This document shows, piece by piece, positions 9,244-17,888 of a stretch of DNA of 64,000 nt (positions within the stretch are counted from its first letter, which is position 1; each line of letters opens with the position of its first letter). Source of the stretch: a virus; IMG/VR virus record IMGVR_UViG_3300028802_000007, positions 62,001-126,000 of that record, one strand, 5' to 3'. Below the pieces are notes generated by a model. It was not told where the DNA came from and made no database searches. It saw only the letters and a list, made by a program, of their open reading frames with translations. A program made the position numbers and the translations under genes.

Positions 9244-9930
9244 CTACCAGCTTTGGTCGCGCAACCGGCTCAGTTTCGGAGCCTGGGTGACCGACAGGTC
9301 CCCGCCTTGGTCCCACGGTGTGGAGTACGTTTCCGCCCATGGCTCGCCGCCCCACTTACGGGCGTGGTACTGCTTGTTGAGGGGGTAGCTGTGATCGTTG
9401 CGGGTACCGGGCTCACGGATCGTGACGCTGCCGCCCTCGGCCTGCGTCGTGGTGGACTCGAGGTTGATGACCTTGACGCCCAGGTTCTTGGCCCGCCAGT
9501 CCCAGTCGCTGTCCTCGCAGTAGCAGGGGATGTAGTTCTCATCGAACCAGCCAGCGAGCTCGATGGCCTTGTCGTTGACGGCGAACGCGGAATAGCCGCA
9601 GATGGATACGTTCACGGGGCCCGACGCACTCCACATCGCGTCAGCAAGACGAGCGAGGTCTCCCGGGCCGAAGACGATGTCGGCGTTGGGGAAGAACCAC
9701 CACGGGGCCCGGAGATTGGCCTTGATGATGAAGTTCAGAGCCGCCCCCCAGCCTAGGTTGAAACCGGGCTGGCAGACGAAGCGGTCGCCCGTCCACGGAT
9801 GCTCGTCGGGGACGTACCCGCCGCCGTTGTCGAGGACGTAGTAGCGGACAACGCCAAGATCGACCCCAGCCTCCATCCGCCCCGCCAGGTCGTAGCGGTT
9901 GAGGATGGGCAGGCCCATCACCGGGATCAT
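9244..9930 (-). CDS. glycosyltransferase family 2-like protein
   Basis: 228 residues, start ATGA-overlapping the previous stop. It opens with IPVMGLPILNRYDLA and has PGFNLGWGAALNFIIKA, then PWWFFPNADIVF, a classic GT2 segment with N-A-D as the metal-binding DxD equivalent. YCEDSDWDWRAKNLG provides the acceptor-site E-D-x-D-W motif. Length is short but normal for phage GT2 enzymes. Likely partner of the other sugar genes at 7980-12482. Confidence 0.8.
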   Translation of the reverse strand: MIPVMGLPILNRYDLAGRMEAGVDLGVVRYYVLDNGGGYVPDEHPWTGDRFVCQPGFNLGWGAALNFIIKANLRAPWWFFPNADIVFGPGDLARLADAMWSASGPVNVSICGYSAFAVNDKAIELAGWFDENYIPCYCEDSDWDWRAKNLGVKVINLESTTTQAEGGSVTIREPGTRNDHSYPLNKQYHARKWGGEPWAETYSTPWDQGGDLSVTQAPKLSRLRDQSW

Positions 9931-10610
9931 CCGAACCTCACGACCGGGCTCGCCGTCGGGGCGAACGCGGCGGCGATGGCGTCGTGGCGTTCTAGCCAGA
10001 GAGCCTGATCATGGTCCCAGCCGGCTCTGGCGTTGCGGTAGGTGTCGTCCCACGGAGCCGAGTTGGCGGCGTTGTAGACCGGGTGGAGGTGCTCCACGGT
10101 GGCCTCGACGGCATGGGCATACTCGCCCTGCTGGAGGGCCGTCCAGAACATCTCGTTGTCAGCGAAGTTGTGGAGGTAGCCCGGGTGGAACGCCAGACCG
10201 GGGGCGTCGTACACAGCACGGGCGAGGTACTCGCGGCGGATCACTGCCTGGGTGCCCATGGGGTTGTGCATGTCGTTCATCACCACGCACGAGGGCCCCT
10301 CGGCCATGACCATCAGGGCCCGCGTCAGCCAGCCCCTGTGGTGGATGACGTCGTCGGAGCCGAAGAACAGGGAGTCGGCGTCATCGAGGTAGTCGATGAG
10401 CTTGTTCATCCGGGTGACGTAGCGCCGGTCCTCGACATCACTATCGTCCAGGTACCACTCGCCCAGCTCGTCAAGGATATCCATCGACGCCTCGTCGCTC
10501 ACACAGAACAGCATCGTGTGCGGCTCCGGCGTGTTGGCCCGGATGTTGGCGACGGTGTCCCGTAGGCGCTGTGGTCGATTGAGCGACGGGATGAGGATGG
10601 CCGTCGTCAT
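9927..10610 (-). CDS. glycosyltransferase-like protein (GT-A fold)
   Basis: 227 residues from an ATG at 10610; the frame is open further upstream but that part overlaps another small gene. N-terminal AILIPSLNRPQRLRDTVANI is typical of GT2 N-termini. DDADSLFFGSDDVIHHRGWL gives the D-D motif, and HNFADNEMFWTALQQGE gives the later acidic motif. It starts with ATGA overlap to the upstream mini-gene and ends with ATGA overlap to the next transferase, so the block is translationally coupled. Confidence 0.75.
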   Translation of the reverse strand: MTTAILIPSLNRPQRLRDTVANIRANTPEPHTMLFCVSDEASMDILDELGEWYLDDSDVEDRRYVTRMNKLIDYLDDADSLFFGSDDVIHHRGWLTRALMVMAEGPSCVVMNDMHNPMGTQAVIRREYLARAVYDAPGLAFHPGYLHNFADNEMFWTALQQGEYAHAVEATVEHLHPVYNAANSAPWDDTYRNARAGWDHDQALWLERHDAIAAAFAPTASPVVRFG

Positions 10611-10774
10611 GACAGCGGCTGCCAAGGGAGGTGGCGGCTGACCTTGAGCTTGTGCTCCTCGCACACGATCAGATCCGCCAAGTGCTGGCCCAGAGCAACC
10701 CTCGCCACCGCTGGCTTGCCGCACAGGGGTGGGTGGGGCGTCTTGAAGTTATTGAGCGGGTAGTTGCACTTCAT
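10607..10774 (-). CDS. 55-residue Cys-containing mini-protein
   Basis: A short frame that joins its neighbours with ATGA overlaps on both sides: its ATG (10774) overlaps the epimerase stop and its TGA overlaps the next ATG. Three Cys (residues 3, 18, 38) and several His suggest a zinc-stabilised fold. The double coupling is the main evidence that it is translated. Function unknown. Confidence 0.65.
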   Translation of the reverse strand: MKCNYPLNNFKTPHPPLCGKPAVARVALGQHLADLIVCEEHKLKVSRHLPWQPLS

Positions 10775-11562
10775 CGGAACTCAGCCGACTCACGCCACAT
10801 GACGTGCGGCTCCCAGCCGGGCACGTCGTTGCGGGCGACGTAGTAGGGGGCGTCACCGTAACGCTTCGGCCCGTGACTGAACTTCAGGCCCAGATGGAGA
10901 GCGATCTGGAGGACCGACACGGCGTTCATCTCCCCACCGCCCACGTCCCACGTCTTGTTGCTGTAGGTCCCGAAGTCATCGATCTGGAGGAGCATCAGGC
11001 GGACGTAGTCGCTGACGTGGAGGAGGTCGCGCATGGCCGATCCGTCGCCGTTGATGACGACCGGCAGACCCTCCGCCCGGGCCTTGCAGAACCACGCGAT
11101 CCAGCCGGAGTCCTCGCTACCCTCCTGCCCGGGCCCGTAGACGGTGCCGGGCCGGTTGATGATGAGCGGAACGTCGTAGGCCGACTCGTGCTCCTCTGCC
11201 CACAGCTCGACCATACGCTTGGCAGCACCGTACGGGGTCATGCCGTCAGCGGCCTTGCAGGAGCTCGTCAGGAGGACGGGGATGTTGCCCTCGCGGGCGG
11301 CGTCGAGCATGTTCGCCGCCGTGACCACCGTGTCGTTGAAGGTGCCCATCGGGTCCTTGACCGAGCCCGGCGTGGAGCACACCGACGCGAGGTGGACGAT
11401 GACGTCGGGCCCGAAGGCGGCGACCAGCAGCGTGGCGCTGTGGTGGGCGAGGTCGAAGCCGTCCTTCTTGTCGAGACCGAGAACGGTGTCGCCGCGCCCC
11501 TCGAGAGCCCGCACCAGATGCTTCCCGATGAAGCCAGCCGAGCCGGTGACGAGGACCCTCAC
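10771..11562 (-). CDS. NAD-dependent nucleotide-sugar epimerase/dehydratase (extended SDR)
   Basis: 263 residues, GTG start overlapping the previous stop. The N-terminal MRVLVTGSAGFIGKHL is the glycine-rich NAD-binding motif G-x-x-G-x-x-G of extended short-chain dehydrogenases. YGAAK supplies the catalytic Tyr and Lys, preceded by a SSCK serine region, and INRPGTVYGPGQ is the typical substrate-side motif. It probably makes a modified nucleotide sugar for the adjacent glycosyltransferases. The exact reaction (GalE-, RmlB- or reductase-like) cannot be told. Confidence 0.9.
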   Translation of the reverse strand: MRVLVTGSAGFIGKHLVRALEGRGDTVLGLDKKDGFDLAHHSATLLVAAFGPDVIVHLASVCSTPGSVKDPMGTFNDTVVTAANMLDAAREGNIPVLLTSSCKAADGMTPYGAAKRMVELWAEEHESAYDVPLIINRPGTVYGPGQEGSEDSGWIAWFCKARAEGLPVVINGDGSAMRDLLHVSDYVRLMLLQIDDFGTYSNKTWDVGGGEMNAVSVLQIALHLGLKFSHGPKRYGDAPYYVARNDVPGWEPHVMWRESAEFR

Positions 11563-12482
11563 TTGAGCTGGAGGTGGTCAGCGAGGTAGGTGCGGAAGTA
11601 CGCGACGGTCCTCTCCACGCCGATCTCGAGGGGCAGCAACCCGGCGGCGGAGATGCCAAGGGGCTCGAGGGTCGTCGGGTCACCGAGCACGACGGAGTGC
11701 TCCCCCTCGCCGGGACGCATCGGGAGGTGGACGATGTCGGCCACGACGCCAGCCTGGTCCGCGACCTCGCCTGCGACGAGGTGGGCGATGTCGTTGACGG
11801 TGGTCCGCCTGCCGGTGCCGGCCTCGAACGTGCCTGACGCACCATCGGTGGCGGTCTTCTCGAGGGCGGTGACGAGGATGTCCGCCACGTTCCCGACGAA
11901 GATCATGTCCATGATCTGGAGCCCGTCGCCATAGATCTCGATCGGCTCGCCGGACAGGGCCCGGCAGACGAAGGAGGGCATGACCTTGCGGACGCGGGAG
12001 GGGCCGTAGGGCTGGGCGGCCACCTGTCGGGGCCCGTAGGCGTTGAGGGCCCGGACGACCGAGACACGGGAGCCACGGTACTTCGCGTACATGTCCGCGA
12101 ACCGCTCGACCGTGTTCTTGGTGATGGAGTAGGTGTTGTTCTCCCAGTAGTTCCCGACGGCGATGTTTACCAGCGGGACGTCGTACTCGTTGCAGGCCTC
12201 GAGGACGTTGAGGCCGCCGAGCACGTTCGTGTGGGCAGCAGGGCGCGGGTTGGCGATGGTCTCCTGGGTCCCCAGCACACCGCCGAGATGGATGACGCCT
12301 TCCGCGTGCGCCACGGCTTCGTTGACCGCCACCTCATCCCTGATGTCACCAAGGAAGACCTCGTAGGGAGAGTCGCGACGGATGTGGTCGAAGACGACCA
12401 CCTCGTAGCCCCGGGCCTTCAGCTCCTCGCAGACGTAGCCGCCGATGAAGCCGGAGCCGCCCGTAACCAGAACACGCTTCAC
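11559..12482 (-). CDS. NAD-dependent nucleotide-sugar epimerase/dehydratase (extended SDR)
   Basis: 307 residues from GTG at 12482 (GAGGAG upstream). N-terminal KRVLVTGGSGFIGGYV is the NAD-binding motif; YSITK is the active-site YxxxK; RALNAYGPRQ is the conserved substrate-binding segment. Full length for the GalE/RmlB group. It begins the sugar cassette (7980-12482) and overlaps the second epimerase by GTGA, so both are made together. Likely supplies activated sugar for virion glycosylation. Confidence 0.92.
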   Translation of the reverse strand: MKRVLVTGGSGFIGGYVCEELKARGYEVVVFDHIRRDSPYEVFLGDIRDEVAVNEAVAHAEGVIHLGGVLGTQETIANPRPAAHTNVLGGLNVLEACNEYDVPLVNIAVGNYWENNTYSITKNTVERFADMYAKYRGSRVSVVRALNAYGPRQVAAQPYGPSRVRKVMPSFVCRALSGEPIEIYGDGLQIMDMIFVGNVADILVTALEKTATDGASGTFEAGTGRRTTVNDIAHLVAGEVADQAGVVADIVHLPMRPGEGEHSVVLGDPTTLEPLGISAAGLLPLEIGVERTVAYFRTYLADHLQLK

Positions 12483-12581
12483 AAGATCTCCTCAGGCGTG
12501 ACGGCCTTGAAGGGTAGTGGGGCCGAGTCGCATTGACAGGTTGTCTAGACCGCCGGGAAACCACCCGGCCCCGGAGTGAGT

Positions 12582-12962
12582 TTAGACGGCGATGGAGTTG
12601 ACCACACCGCTGATCGCGGCCACGTCGGCCTCGAGCTGGGCGATGATGGCCGGATCGACCGCATCTGCGGTCAGCAGGGCGATCTGCGCGTTGAGGTCGT
12701 CCACGGTCGCCTGGAGAGCGGCTGTGGCATCAGCAGCGGCAGCAGCCGCGTCAGCAGCAGCGGCGGCGTTGGCTTCGTCCCGGGCCTTGGCCGCGTCGGC
12801 GTCGGTCGTGAGGGTTGCGACAGCAGAGACCAGGGTATCCGTAACGGCCATGAGTTCCTCCAAGTGTTTCTCGATCCGGCGGAGTCGGTGTCGGATGATC
12901 TCATCCTCGTCCTCGTCGCCGTCCACGTCGATGTTGATATTGATGTCGCGGTCGTCGGTCAT
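12582..12962 (-). CDS. Ala-rich coiled-coil protein
   Basis: 126 residues from an ATG at 12962 (CGAGG upstream). The N-terminus is very acidic (DVDGDEDEDE), followed by HRLRRIEKHLEELMAV and a long Ala/Asp heptad region, that is, a coiled coil, with a second hydrophobic helix at the end. It could be a virion trimerisation or scaffold-like protein. The 100-bp gap to the next gene contains a GCCGGG...CCCGGC inverted repeat without a U-tract. Confidence 0.75.
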   Translation of the reverse strand: MTDDRDININIDVDGDEDEDEIIRHRLRRIEKHLEELMAVTDTLVSAVATLTTDADAAKARDEANAAAAADAAAAAADATAALQATVDDLNAQIALLTADAVDPAIIAQLEADVAAISGVVNSIAV

Positions 12963-13076
12963 GCGGGCCTCGGGAGGGGGTAGTCGGGAGACCAGTGCGT
13001 TTCGCCTCACCGATAGAGGCCTCCGGCTGGGCTGAGGACCAACCAGAAGTTGCGTGGGTCTCCCGACCCCGAAAGA

Positions 13077-13346
13077 CTACTCCTCGTCAGGGGCCTTGAT
13101 GGTGAACTTCTTGGTGGCGAGATCCTTCTCGCCATCGGTGAAGGCCACCTCGAAGTCACCGTTCTCGAGGACCTGGAACTGGCCCTCCTGCACGGCGGCC
13201 CCGACCCGGCTGGTGCCGGAAGAACCGGGCCCCTCGACGCGGAACCAGAGCTCACCCTCGACGTCGCCGTCGTAGGTGAAGGTCAGGAAGTCGAAGACCT
13301 TGGCGGACTTGAGGTCCGTCTCGGACGTGATCTTGCCCTTCGCCAT
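13077..13346 (-). CDS. small acidic beta-rich virion protein, unknown
   Basis: 89 residues starting 3 bp after the previous stop. A mix of short strands (FLTFTYDG, GELWFRVEG, FEVAFTDG) and charged ends fits a compact decoration or head-completion protein. Immediately downstream of the 163-residue beta-rich protein and the portal, so a head-related role is likely by position. Confidence 0.75.
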   Translation of the reverse strand: MAKGKITSETDLKSAKVFDFLTFTYDGDVEGELWFRVEGPGSSGTSRVGAAVQEGQFQVLENGDFEVAFTDGEKDLATKKFTIKAPDEE

Positions 13347-13348
13347 GG

Positions 13349-13840
13349 CTACGCCTCGTCGTAGGAGTAGTTCACCGTCTGCTGAGTCCAGTTTCCCGGG
13401 CCGGCAGTGGCGTCCACGCGGAGCTGGAGGACCAAGTACTTGGTGTACACACCAGTCTGGCCTGCCGTGAACTGCTGAACGTCCCACGTCGCCTTGTTGC
13501 CGGTGGTGAACGTGGTGGCGTTGGTGTTGGCGATCGTCGAGGTGGCCGTGGTGCCCAGCTGGTACGTCACATAGGCCCCGGTGAAGTTGAACGTCGTGGA
13601 CGTGTCCACGGTGCTGTTGAACCACACCTTGAAGCTCTGGACGTAGTTGGCCGGGGTCGCGGTGACCTTGAGCCTGATCCACTTCTCGTACGAGTTGGTG
13701 CCAACGGTGATGGGGTTGGCCTGACGGTTAGCCAGGGTGTTGGTGGCGTTGTCGGCGGACTCGAGGTCCACGCCCGCGACCGAGTCGGTGACGGTAGGCG
13801 TGGAGCCGTTCGAGACGCTGACCACAAGAGTTGCGGCCAT
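13349..13840 (-). CDS. beta-rich structural protein downstream of portal
   Basis: 163 residues with GAAAGGA before the ATG. Ser/Thr/Asn-rich, with strand-like segments such as SYEKWIRLKVTATP and YLVLQLRVDAT. No Cys or catalytic motif. It lies 10 bp after the portal stop. Composition resembles small virion surface proteins; it is too short and unlike HK97-type capsids to be called the major capsid. Confidence 0.75.
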   Translation of the reverse strand: MAATLVVSVSNGSTPTVTDSVAGVDLESADNATNTLANRQANPITVGTNSYEKWIRLKVTATPANYVQSFKVWFNSTVDTSTTFNFTGAYVTYQLGTTATSTIANTNATTFTTGNKATWDVQQFTAGQTGVYTKYLVLQLRVDATAGPGNWTQQTVNYSYDEA

Positions 13841-13850
13841 GTTCGTCCTT

Positions 13851-15209
13851 TCAGTCAGTGTTCCCCGTCAGGACGGGCTCGATGGCGTCAGCCTTTGATG
13901 TCGGCTTGCCCTCACCCGCAGCGGGCTGCTGGTCGATACCCGTGACTTCACGGGCGCTGGCGACCTCATCGATGGCGACCACACCAAGAGGCGTGTTCGC
14001 CATGAGGCGGTTGTAGGGGTTGTTGGGATCGATCGGATCTCCGAGCGGGAGACGGCCTTCGTCCAACCGCGCCTCGTTCACCGGCTTCCAAGGCATGCCT
14101 GCGAGCGCCAACTTGTTGATGTTGGCCTTTGACATGGACTCCTTGATATTGAGCCGGGTGAAGCGGAACGCCAGGTTGTTGGCCGACCCTCCAAAGCTCT
14201 TGTCCCACACGATCTCACGCGTGAAGTAGTCCTGGATGAGCGCGAGCAGGGGCCGGAGGCCCTGATCCTCGCTCATCTCCTGCTGGACTTCCCCGGTGGC
14301 ACGGTTCACGTCGAACGTGACACCGATGTCCTGAGGGCTGATGAGGTACACCGCGCAGATCTTCCGCACGAGGTACTTCAGCCATTCGTCGTACTGCATA
14401 TCGCGGTTCGACGGTCTGAATGGGATGAACTTCGCGCCCTTGGTGCCGCCCAGGAAGCCGAGTGCGCTGCGACCGGCGATTTCCGCCCGCCAGTAGGACT
14501 GGAAGGCCTCGACCTGGTCAGGCCGGGCTCCCTCGCCAAGATCGAACAGGCCGTCGGGAGCGGACTGCTCCACCTGACGGCGGTTGTACTGCGACCCTGT
14601 GACCTCTGCGTCGATGGTCATCTTGAGGGTCTCGAGCGGCGACAGGCCGAGCACCGAGTAGGTGCGCGGGTTCGCCATGATGTACATCATGTCGTCGTTC
14701 TTGAAGGCGATCTCCGTCTCCGGCACCGGCACCCACCAGTAGCGCGTCTCGCCGGGGCTGCCGTCCCACCGTGCGTTGACCTTGATGCGGGCCCCGTCCA
14801 CGGCGTGGAGGCCAGCAATCTGGCCGCCCAGGGTGCGTTCCTTCTCGATGACGCCTGCATCGAGCACGAGGATGTCCTCGATGATGGGCTCGACCCACGA
14901 GCGGAAGCTCTCGACCATCATGTTGGGCGAGATGAACCGGTCGCGGATCTCCGCCTTGAGCGACTCGCTGACGTCCTCTTGGCCGTCGAACGGGACGATG
15001 TCCCACTCGGCGGAAGAGACCTGTGCCTTGCGGATGCTGATGGCGGCCCGCACCCACTCTGAGTGCTCAGCCCAGTTGCGGAAGAGGGCGGACGTGGACT
15101 TCATGACCTTGCCGCGCTCTTGGAAGACGAAACCCCCGCCCGGCGAGGCAGGGATCGTCTTGGGGCTCGTCCTGTACGAGCGTGTGATGAGGTCGCTGAT
15201 GACGCCCAT
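13851..15209 (-). CDS. phage portal protein
   Basis: 452 residues, start overlapping the previous stop (TAATG). N-terminal region VMKSTSALFRNWAEHSEWVRAAI followed by SSAEWDIVPFDG, a central MMYIMANPRTYSVLGLSPLE, and PFRPSNRDMQYDEWLKYLVRKI match the HK97/SPP1-like portal pattern seen in actinophages. The portal forms the dodecameric DNA entry ring at one capsid vertex. Its position after the large terminase is the usual packaging-module order. Confidence 0.9.
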   Translation of the reverse strand: MGVISDLITRSYRTSPKTIPASPGGGFVFQERGKVMKSTSALFRNWAEHSEWVRAAISIRKAQVSSAEWDIVPFDGQEDVSESLKAEIRDRFISPNMMVESFRSWVEPIIEDILVLDAGVIEKERTLGGQIAGLHAVDGARIKVNARWDGSPGETRYWWVPVPETEIAFKNDDMMYIMANPRTYSVLGLSPLETLKMTIDAEVTGSQYNRRQVEQSAPDGLFDLGEGARPDQVEAFQSYWRAEIAGRSALGFLGGTKGAKFIPFRPSNRDMQYDEWLKYLVRKICAVYLISPQDIGVTFDVNRATGEVQQEMSEDQGLRPLLALIQDYFTREIVWDKSFGGSANNLAFRFTRLNIKESMSKANINKLALAGMPWKPVNEARLDEGRLPLGDPIDPNNPYNRLMANTPLGVVAIDEVASAREVTGIDQQPAAGEGKPTSKADAIEPVLTGNTD

Positions 15210-15430
15210 TAGCCCAGCTTTCGGAAGTGCGCCGCGACGAAGTCCGCTCCAGCCTCGTTGAGGTGGTTGGCTTCCATCTGACGGTTCGCGGCGGTGATGG
15301 CCTCGTCGTATGTCATCGTGTGGGTCTCGATCTGGGCCATGATGTTGGCGAGGTACGCAGGCACGAGGCGCGTGCCGTCGCGGAACTCGACCTCGGTCTT
15401 CTGGCCCGGGAACACTAGGCCGTCTTCCAT
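15209..15430 (-). CDS. small protein between terminase and portal
   Basis: 73 residues; its ATG overlaps the end of the large terminase by 16 bp and its stop overlaps the portal start. Helical C-terminal half (TYDEAITAANRQMEANHLNEAG). No recognised family. Tight coupling implies a packaging or portal-associated role. Confidence 0.75.
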   Translation of the reverse strand: MEDGLVFPGQKTEVEFRDGTRLVPAYLANIMAQIETHTMTYDEAITAANRQMEANHLNEAGADFVAAHFRKLG

Positions 15431-16941
15431 GACACCTTCCCGGTCTTGTTCATGGAGCCGAAGAAGAAGCCCTCCGACGTGAGGTCCATCGAGTAGCCCA
15501 GAGCGTCCACGAAGTCGTCGTGGCCCTTGGGGAACGACAGGAGCTCCGTCTCGAAGGCCGATCCGCGCAGGCTGATGTGGTGCTTGACCTTGTGGGCCTC
15601 GTACTTGGCCGCCACCCCTCGAGCTCGCGTCGTCTTCTCTCCGTCGGCCTTGCGTCCCTCAATCGGGATGTGCGGGTACTCCTCCATCGTGTTGTGGATG
15701 ATGGTGCTCTGGGCCTGCACGCTCTCCACGATCACCAGCCCGATGTTGGGGAAGGCCCGCCAGCCGTCGAGGATGAACTCGACGTGGTGGCTCTCGCGCT
15801 TGTCGCGGTAGGCTGACAGGACGTAGAAGAAGCCCCTGTTCGGGCAGCCGGCCTGGCAGGCGTCCTCGGCGGTCGTCGCCCGGGCTGTGAAGTCGGCCCG
15901 CTCGCGGGCGCTGAAGGCGAGGTCCACGCCCATGCGGAGGTTGTAGGTATGACCCTCTGGGAGCGTCTCAAAGTGCTCGAATGGGCCCTTGAAGATGTTG
16001 CCCTCGAGAAGCCCCGAGATGTCGTTCTGGTACGCGCACGAGAACAGCGCCGAACCCATCTCCTCGCGTTCACGAAGGAGGCGCTCGACCGGCCAGTACT
16101 CGGGCCAGTAGGACTTGAGGTCCCCCTTCTCGTCGGGCTGAAGCGCCGATACCACATGGCTCTCCCAGCCGAAACCGCCCTGAGCCGTCGGTGTGAAGAA
16201 CTGCTCGTACAGGTCCGCTTCACCCCACCGCGTGCCGATGACGATGACCACCCCGTCAGGGGCTAGGCAGGGCTTGAGCGTCTTCTTGAACCAGGTCTCG
16301 ACCGCCTCTCGCTGATCCACGGTCTGGGTGTTCTCCTCATCGAGGATGTCGTCCATCAGGATGATGTCGAAACGCTTGCTGATGATGGCCCCGCCCACGC
16401 CGACGGCGAAGCACGAGACGTCCTTGCTGCCGTGCCACCGGGAGCCTGAGCGCAGCCACTCCTTGTCGGTCCACTTACTGGCGGAGGGCCCGCACTCGGG
16501 GAAGATGTCCTTGTGGGCCGCGTTGGCCTCGTAGGTGTACTTGATGGCCCGGCTGAAGTCCTTGCCCTGCATGTCGGTGTTGGACACGAGGCCGACCCGC
16601 AGATCGGGGTACTTGGCGACCAGCCACGCCAAGAGGATGGTGTTGTTCCACGTCGTCTTGGCACCGCCTCGCGGCAGCAGCCACACGCCGTGGCTGCGGG
16701 CGTAGATGGCCTCGAGCGTCTGGCTGACCATCGCCCGGTGGTGGGCCGCCGGGAGGTAGCCGAAGACGGCCTCGCCATAGGCGAAGACCGCGTCTGGTCC
16801 GTCAGTTCGTGCGAGTTCTCTCAACGCGTGGGAGCGGAGAGCGTGCCACGTCTCCGGGGTCAGCTCCGCGCCCTCGAGAAGCTTCGACAAGGGCTCTGAG
16901 GAACTCGGGATCGTTTCCGGTAGAGGAGAGGCTGATACCAA
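15415..16941 (-). CDS. terL: terminase large subunit
   Basis: 508 residues from a TTG at 16941; a TTG further in (after about 40 residues) is an alternative, because the assumed start overlaps the small subunit by 140 bp. The ATPase domain has Walker A-like LLPRGGAKTT (about residue 90) and Walker B FDIILMDDILDEEN. The nuclease domain has MGVDLAFSA, IVIVESVQAQ-type strands and HDDFVDALGYS, the three acidic motifs of the RNase H-like nuclease. It cuts concatemeric DNA and pumps it into the prohead through the portal. Confidence 0.93.
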   Translation of the reverse strand: MVSASPLPETIPSSSEPLSKLLEGAELTPETWHALRSHALRELARTDGPDAVFAYGEAVFGYLPAAHHRAMVSQTLEAIYARSHGVWLLPRGGAKTTWNNTILLAWLVAKYPDLRVGLVSNTDMQGKDFSRAIKYTYEANAAHKDIFPECGPSASKWTDKEWLRSGSRWHGSKDVSCFAVGVGGAIISKRFDIILMDDILDEENTQTVDQREAVETWFKKTLKPCLAPDGVVIVIGTRWGEADLYEQFFTPTAQGGFGWESHVVSALQPDEKGDLKSYWPEYWPVERLLREREEMGSALFSCAYQNDISGLLEGNIFKGPFEHFETLPEGHTYNLRMGVDLAFSARERADFTARATTAEDACQAGCPNRGFFYVLSAYRDKRESHHVEFILDGWRAFPNIGLVIVESVQAQSTIIHNTMEEYPHIPIEGRKADGEKTTRARGVAAKYEAHKVKHHISLRGSAFETELLSFPKGHDDFVDALGYSMDLTSEGFFFGSMNKTGKVSWKTA

Positions 16942-17374
16942 GGTTTCGCTCCTCGGAGATGGTTGACGGCTTGCCGAAGAGGACCTGGAGACGGTCGATC
17001 AACTGCGCTACGTCTTGGGGTCGGATGACGACGAGCGGCTCTTCGACCCACTGGCCGTTGCGCTCGCGGGTGACGGTCCGCTTCATGTCGGAGCGCATCT
17101 TGCTGATGGCTTCATCGATGGCGTCGATGGCGTTGTCGCGGACCTTGACCTCTTTGGCGATCCGCCGGCCCTCGTCGTCAGCGAGGAGGGTCATGGCCTT
17201 TGACTGGGCGCGATCGCGGTAGTCCTCGCGCTTCTTGGCCCAGCCGCGCTTCTTGGACGCATCCATGATCATCGAGTGGGTGGACATGCCGTGGGAGTCC
17301 GCCAACTCGCGGAGGCTCATCTCACCCTGGATGTATTCGAGCTCGAGAGCGTCGTAGTCCCACTTTCGGTTCAA
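16802..17374 (-). CDS. terS: terminase small subunit-like DNA-binding protein
   Basis: 190 residues from TTG at 17374 (GGGAGATC upstream; TTGA overlap with the previous stop). Residues about 5-45 (LELEYIQGEMSLRELADSHG) form a helix-turn-helix, followed by a helical region and a Ser/Arg-rich tail. This is the usual layout of small terminases, which recognise packaging DNA. Its position directly before the large subunit supports the call. Confidence 0.8.
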   Translation of the reverse strand: MNRKWDYDALELEYIQGEMSLRELADSHGMSTHSMIMDASKKRGWAKKREDYRDRAQSKAMTLLADDEGRRIAKEVKVRDNAIDAIDEAISKMRSDMKRTVTRERNGQWVEEPLVVIRPQDVAQLIDRLQVLFGKPSTISEERNLGISLSSTGNDPEFLRALVEASRGRGADPGDVARSPLPRVERTRTN

Positions 17375-17706
17375 CGGATCTCCCTCGTCACCATGCCCGA
17401 CGAACCGGGGATGGAGACCACGACTTCAACGATGCGGGGGTGCTCGAGGAGGAGGCGCTCGCAGATCCACGCCGCGATGCCGTCCAGACGCTCAGAGCCG
17501 CCATAGAGCATGTCCGACAGGGTATGGAGGTGCAGCGTGCGGGTGGTCGAGTACAGGTCGTCGTACAGCGTCAGGCATGGCCCGGCTAGGTCTGCGACCT
17601 CATCGACGGTGACGGTGAAGGTGTGGCCGTGGAGGTGCGGCCCCTCGCGCTCCGTGTCCCGGTGGGTGGAGTCGAAGGTGACCGTGGCGCGGGCGGTGGT
17701 GATCAA
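17371..17706 (-). CDS. QueD-like 6-pyruvoyl-tetrahydropterin-synthase-fold protein
   Basis: 111 residues from a TTG at 17706 (GAGGG upstream); the frame remains open upstream but crosses a terminator hairpin. FDSTHR and HLHGHTFTVTV give the three zinc-binding His (H15, H26, H28) of the PTPS/QueD family, and LHLHTLSDML...SERLDGIAAWI matches the family's second half. QueD makes carboxytetrahydropterin for 7-deazaguanine synthesis. Oddly, the catalytic Cys four residues before HGH is Gly, and the Asp of the usual LDH motif is not visible, so activity may differ. No other deazaguanine gene is seen here. Confidence 0.65.
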   Translation of the reverse strand: MITTARATVTFDSTHRDTEREGPHLHGHTFTVTVDEVADLAGPCLTLYDDLYSTTRTLHLHTLSDMLYGGSERLDGIAAWICERLLLEHPRIVEVVVSIPGSSGMVTREIR

Positions 17707-17725
17707 GTTGCCCTCAGAACACACG

Positions 17726-17764
17726 AAAAAAGGGACGGGCCGACCATTGCTGATCGACCCGTCC
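17726..17764 (-). terminator. rho-independent terminator
   Basis: Reading the minus strand, GGACGGG...CCCGTCC forms a stem (7 bp plus further GC pairs) with an inner loop, followed at once by TTTTTT at 17731-17726. It would end transcripts from the leftward small-gene operon (17889-23570) before the QueD-terminase block. Confidence 0.8.
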
Positions 17765-17888
17765 ATTCGGGAACCGGAACTCGCTGCGACCTGTCTGCTG
17801 GAGGTCAACCAAAAGAGCAGGGGGCGCGAGTCGGTAAGACCCTATTCAGTTGTACCACGCGCACAGTACAGGGCGCGTGCTCTGTTTG
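17765..17888. other. intergenic gap with CACGCGC...GCGCGTG inverted repeat
   Basis: About 120 bp without a credible gene. It contains a 7-bp inverted repeat, CACGCGC/GCGCGTG, around 17855-17878, and a plus-strand GGAGGTCAACC near 17797 that leads to no convincing frame. It may hold a promoter or operator for the terminase operon, but no clear -35/-10 pair is visible. Confidence 0.4.

Noticed and set aside
12536-12581. Terminator between the coiled-coil gene and the epimerase
   Set aside because: GCCGGG...CCCGGC forms a stem but no U-tract follows on the minus strand; the call was not made.
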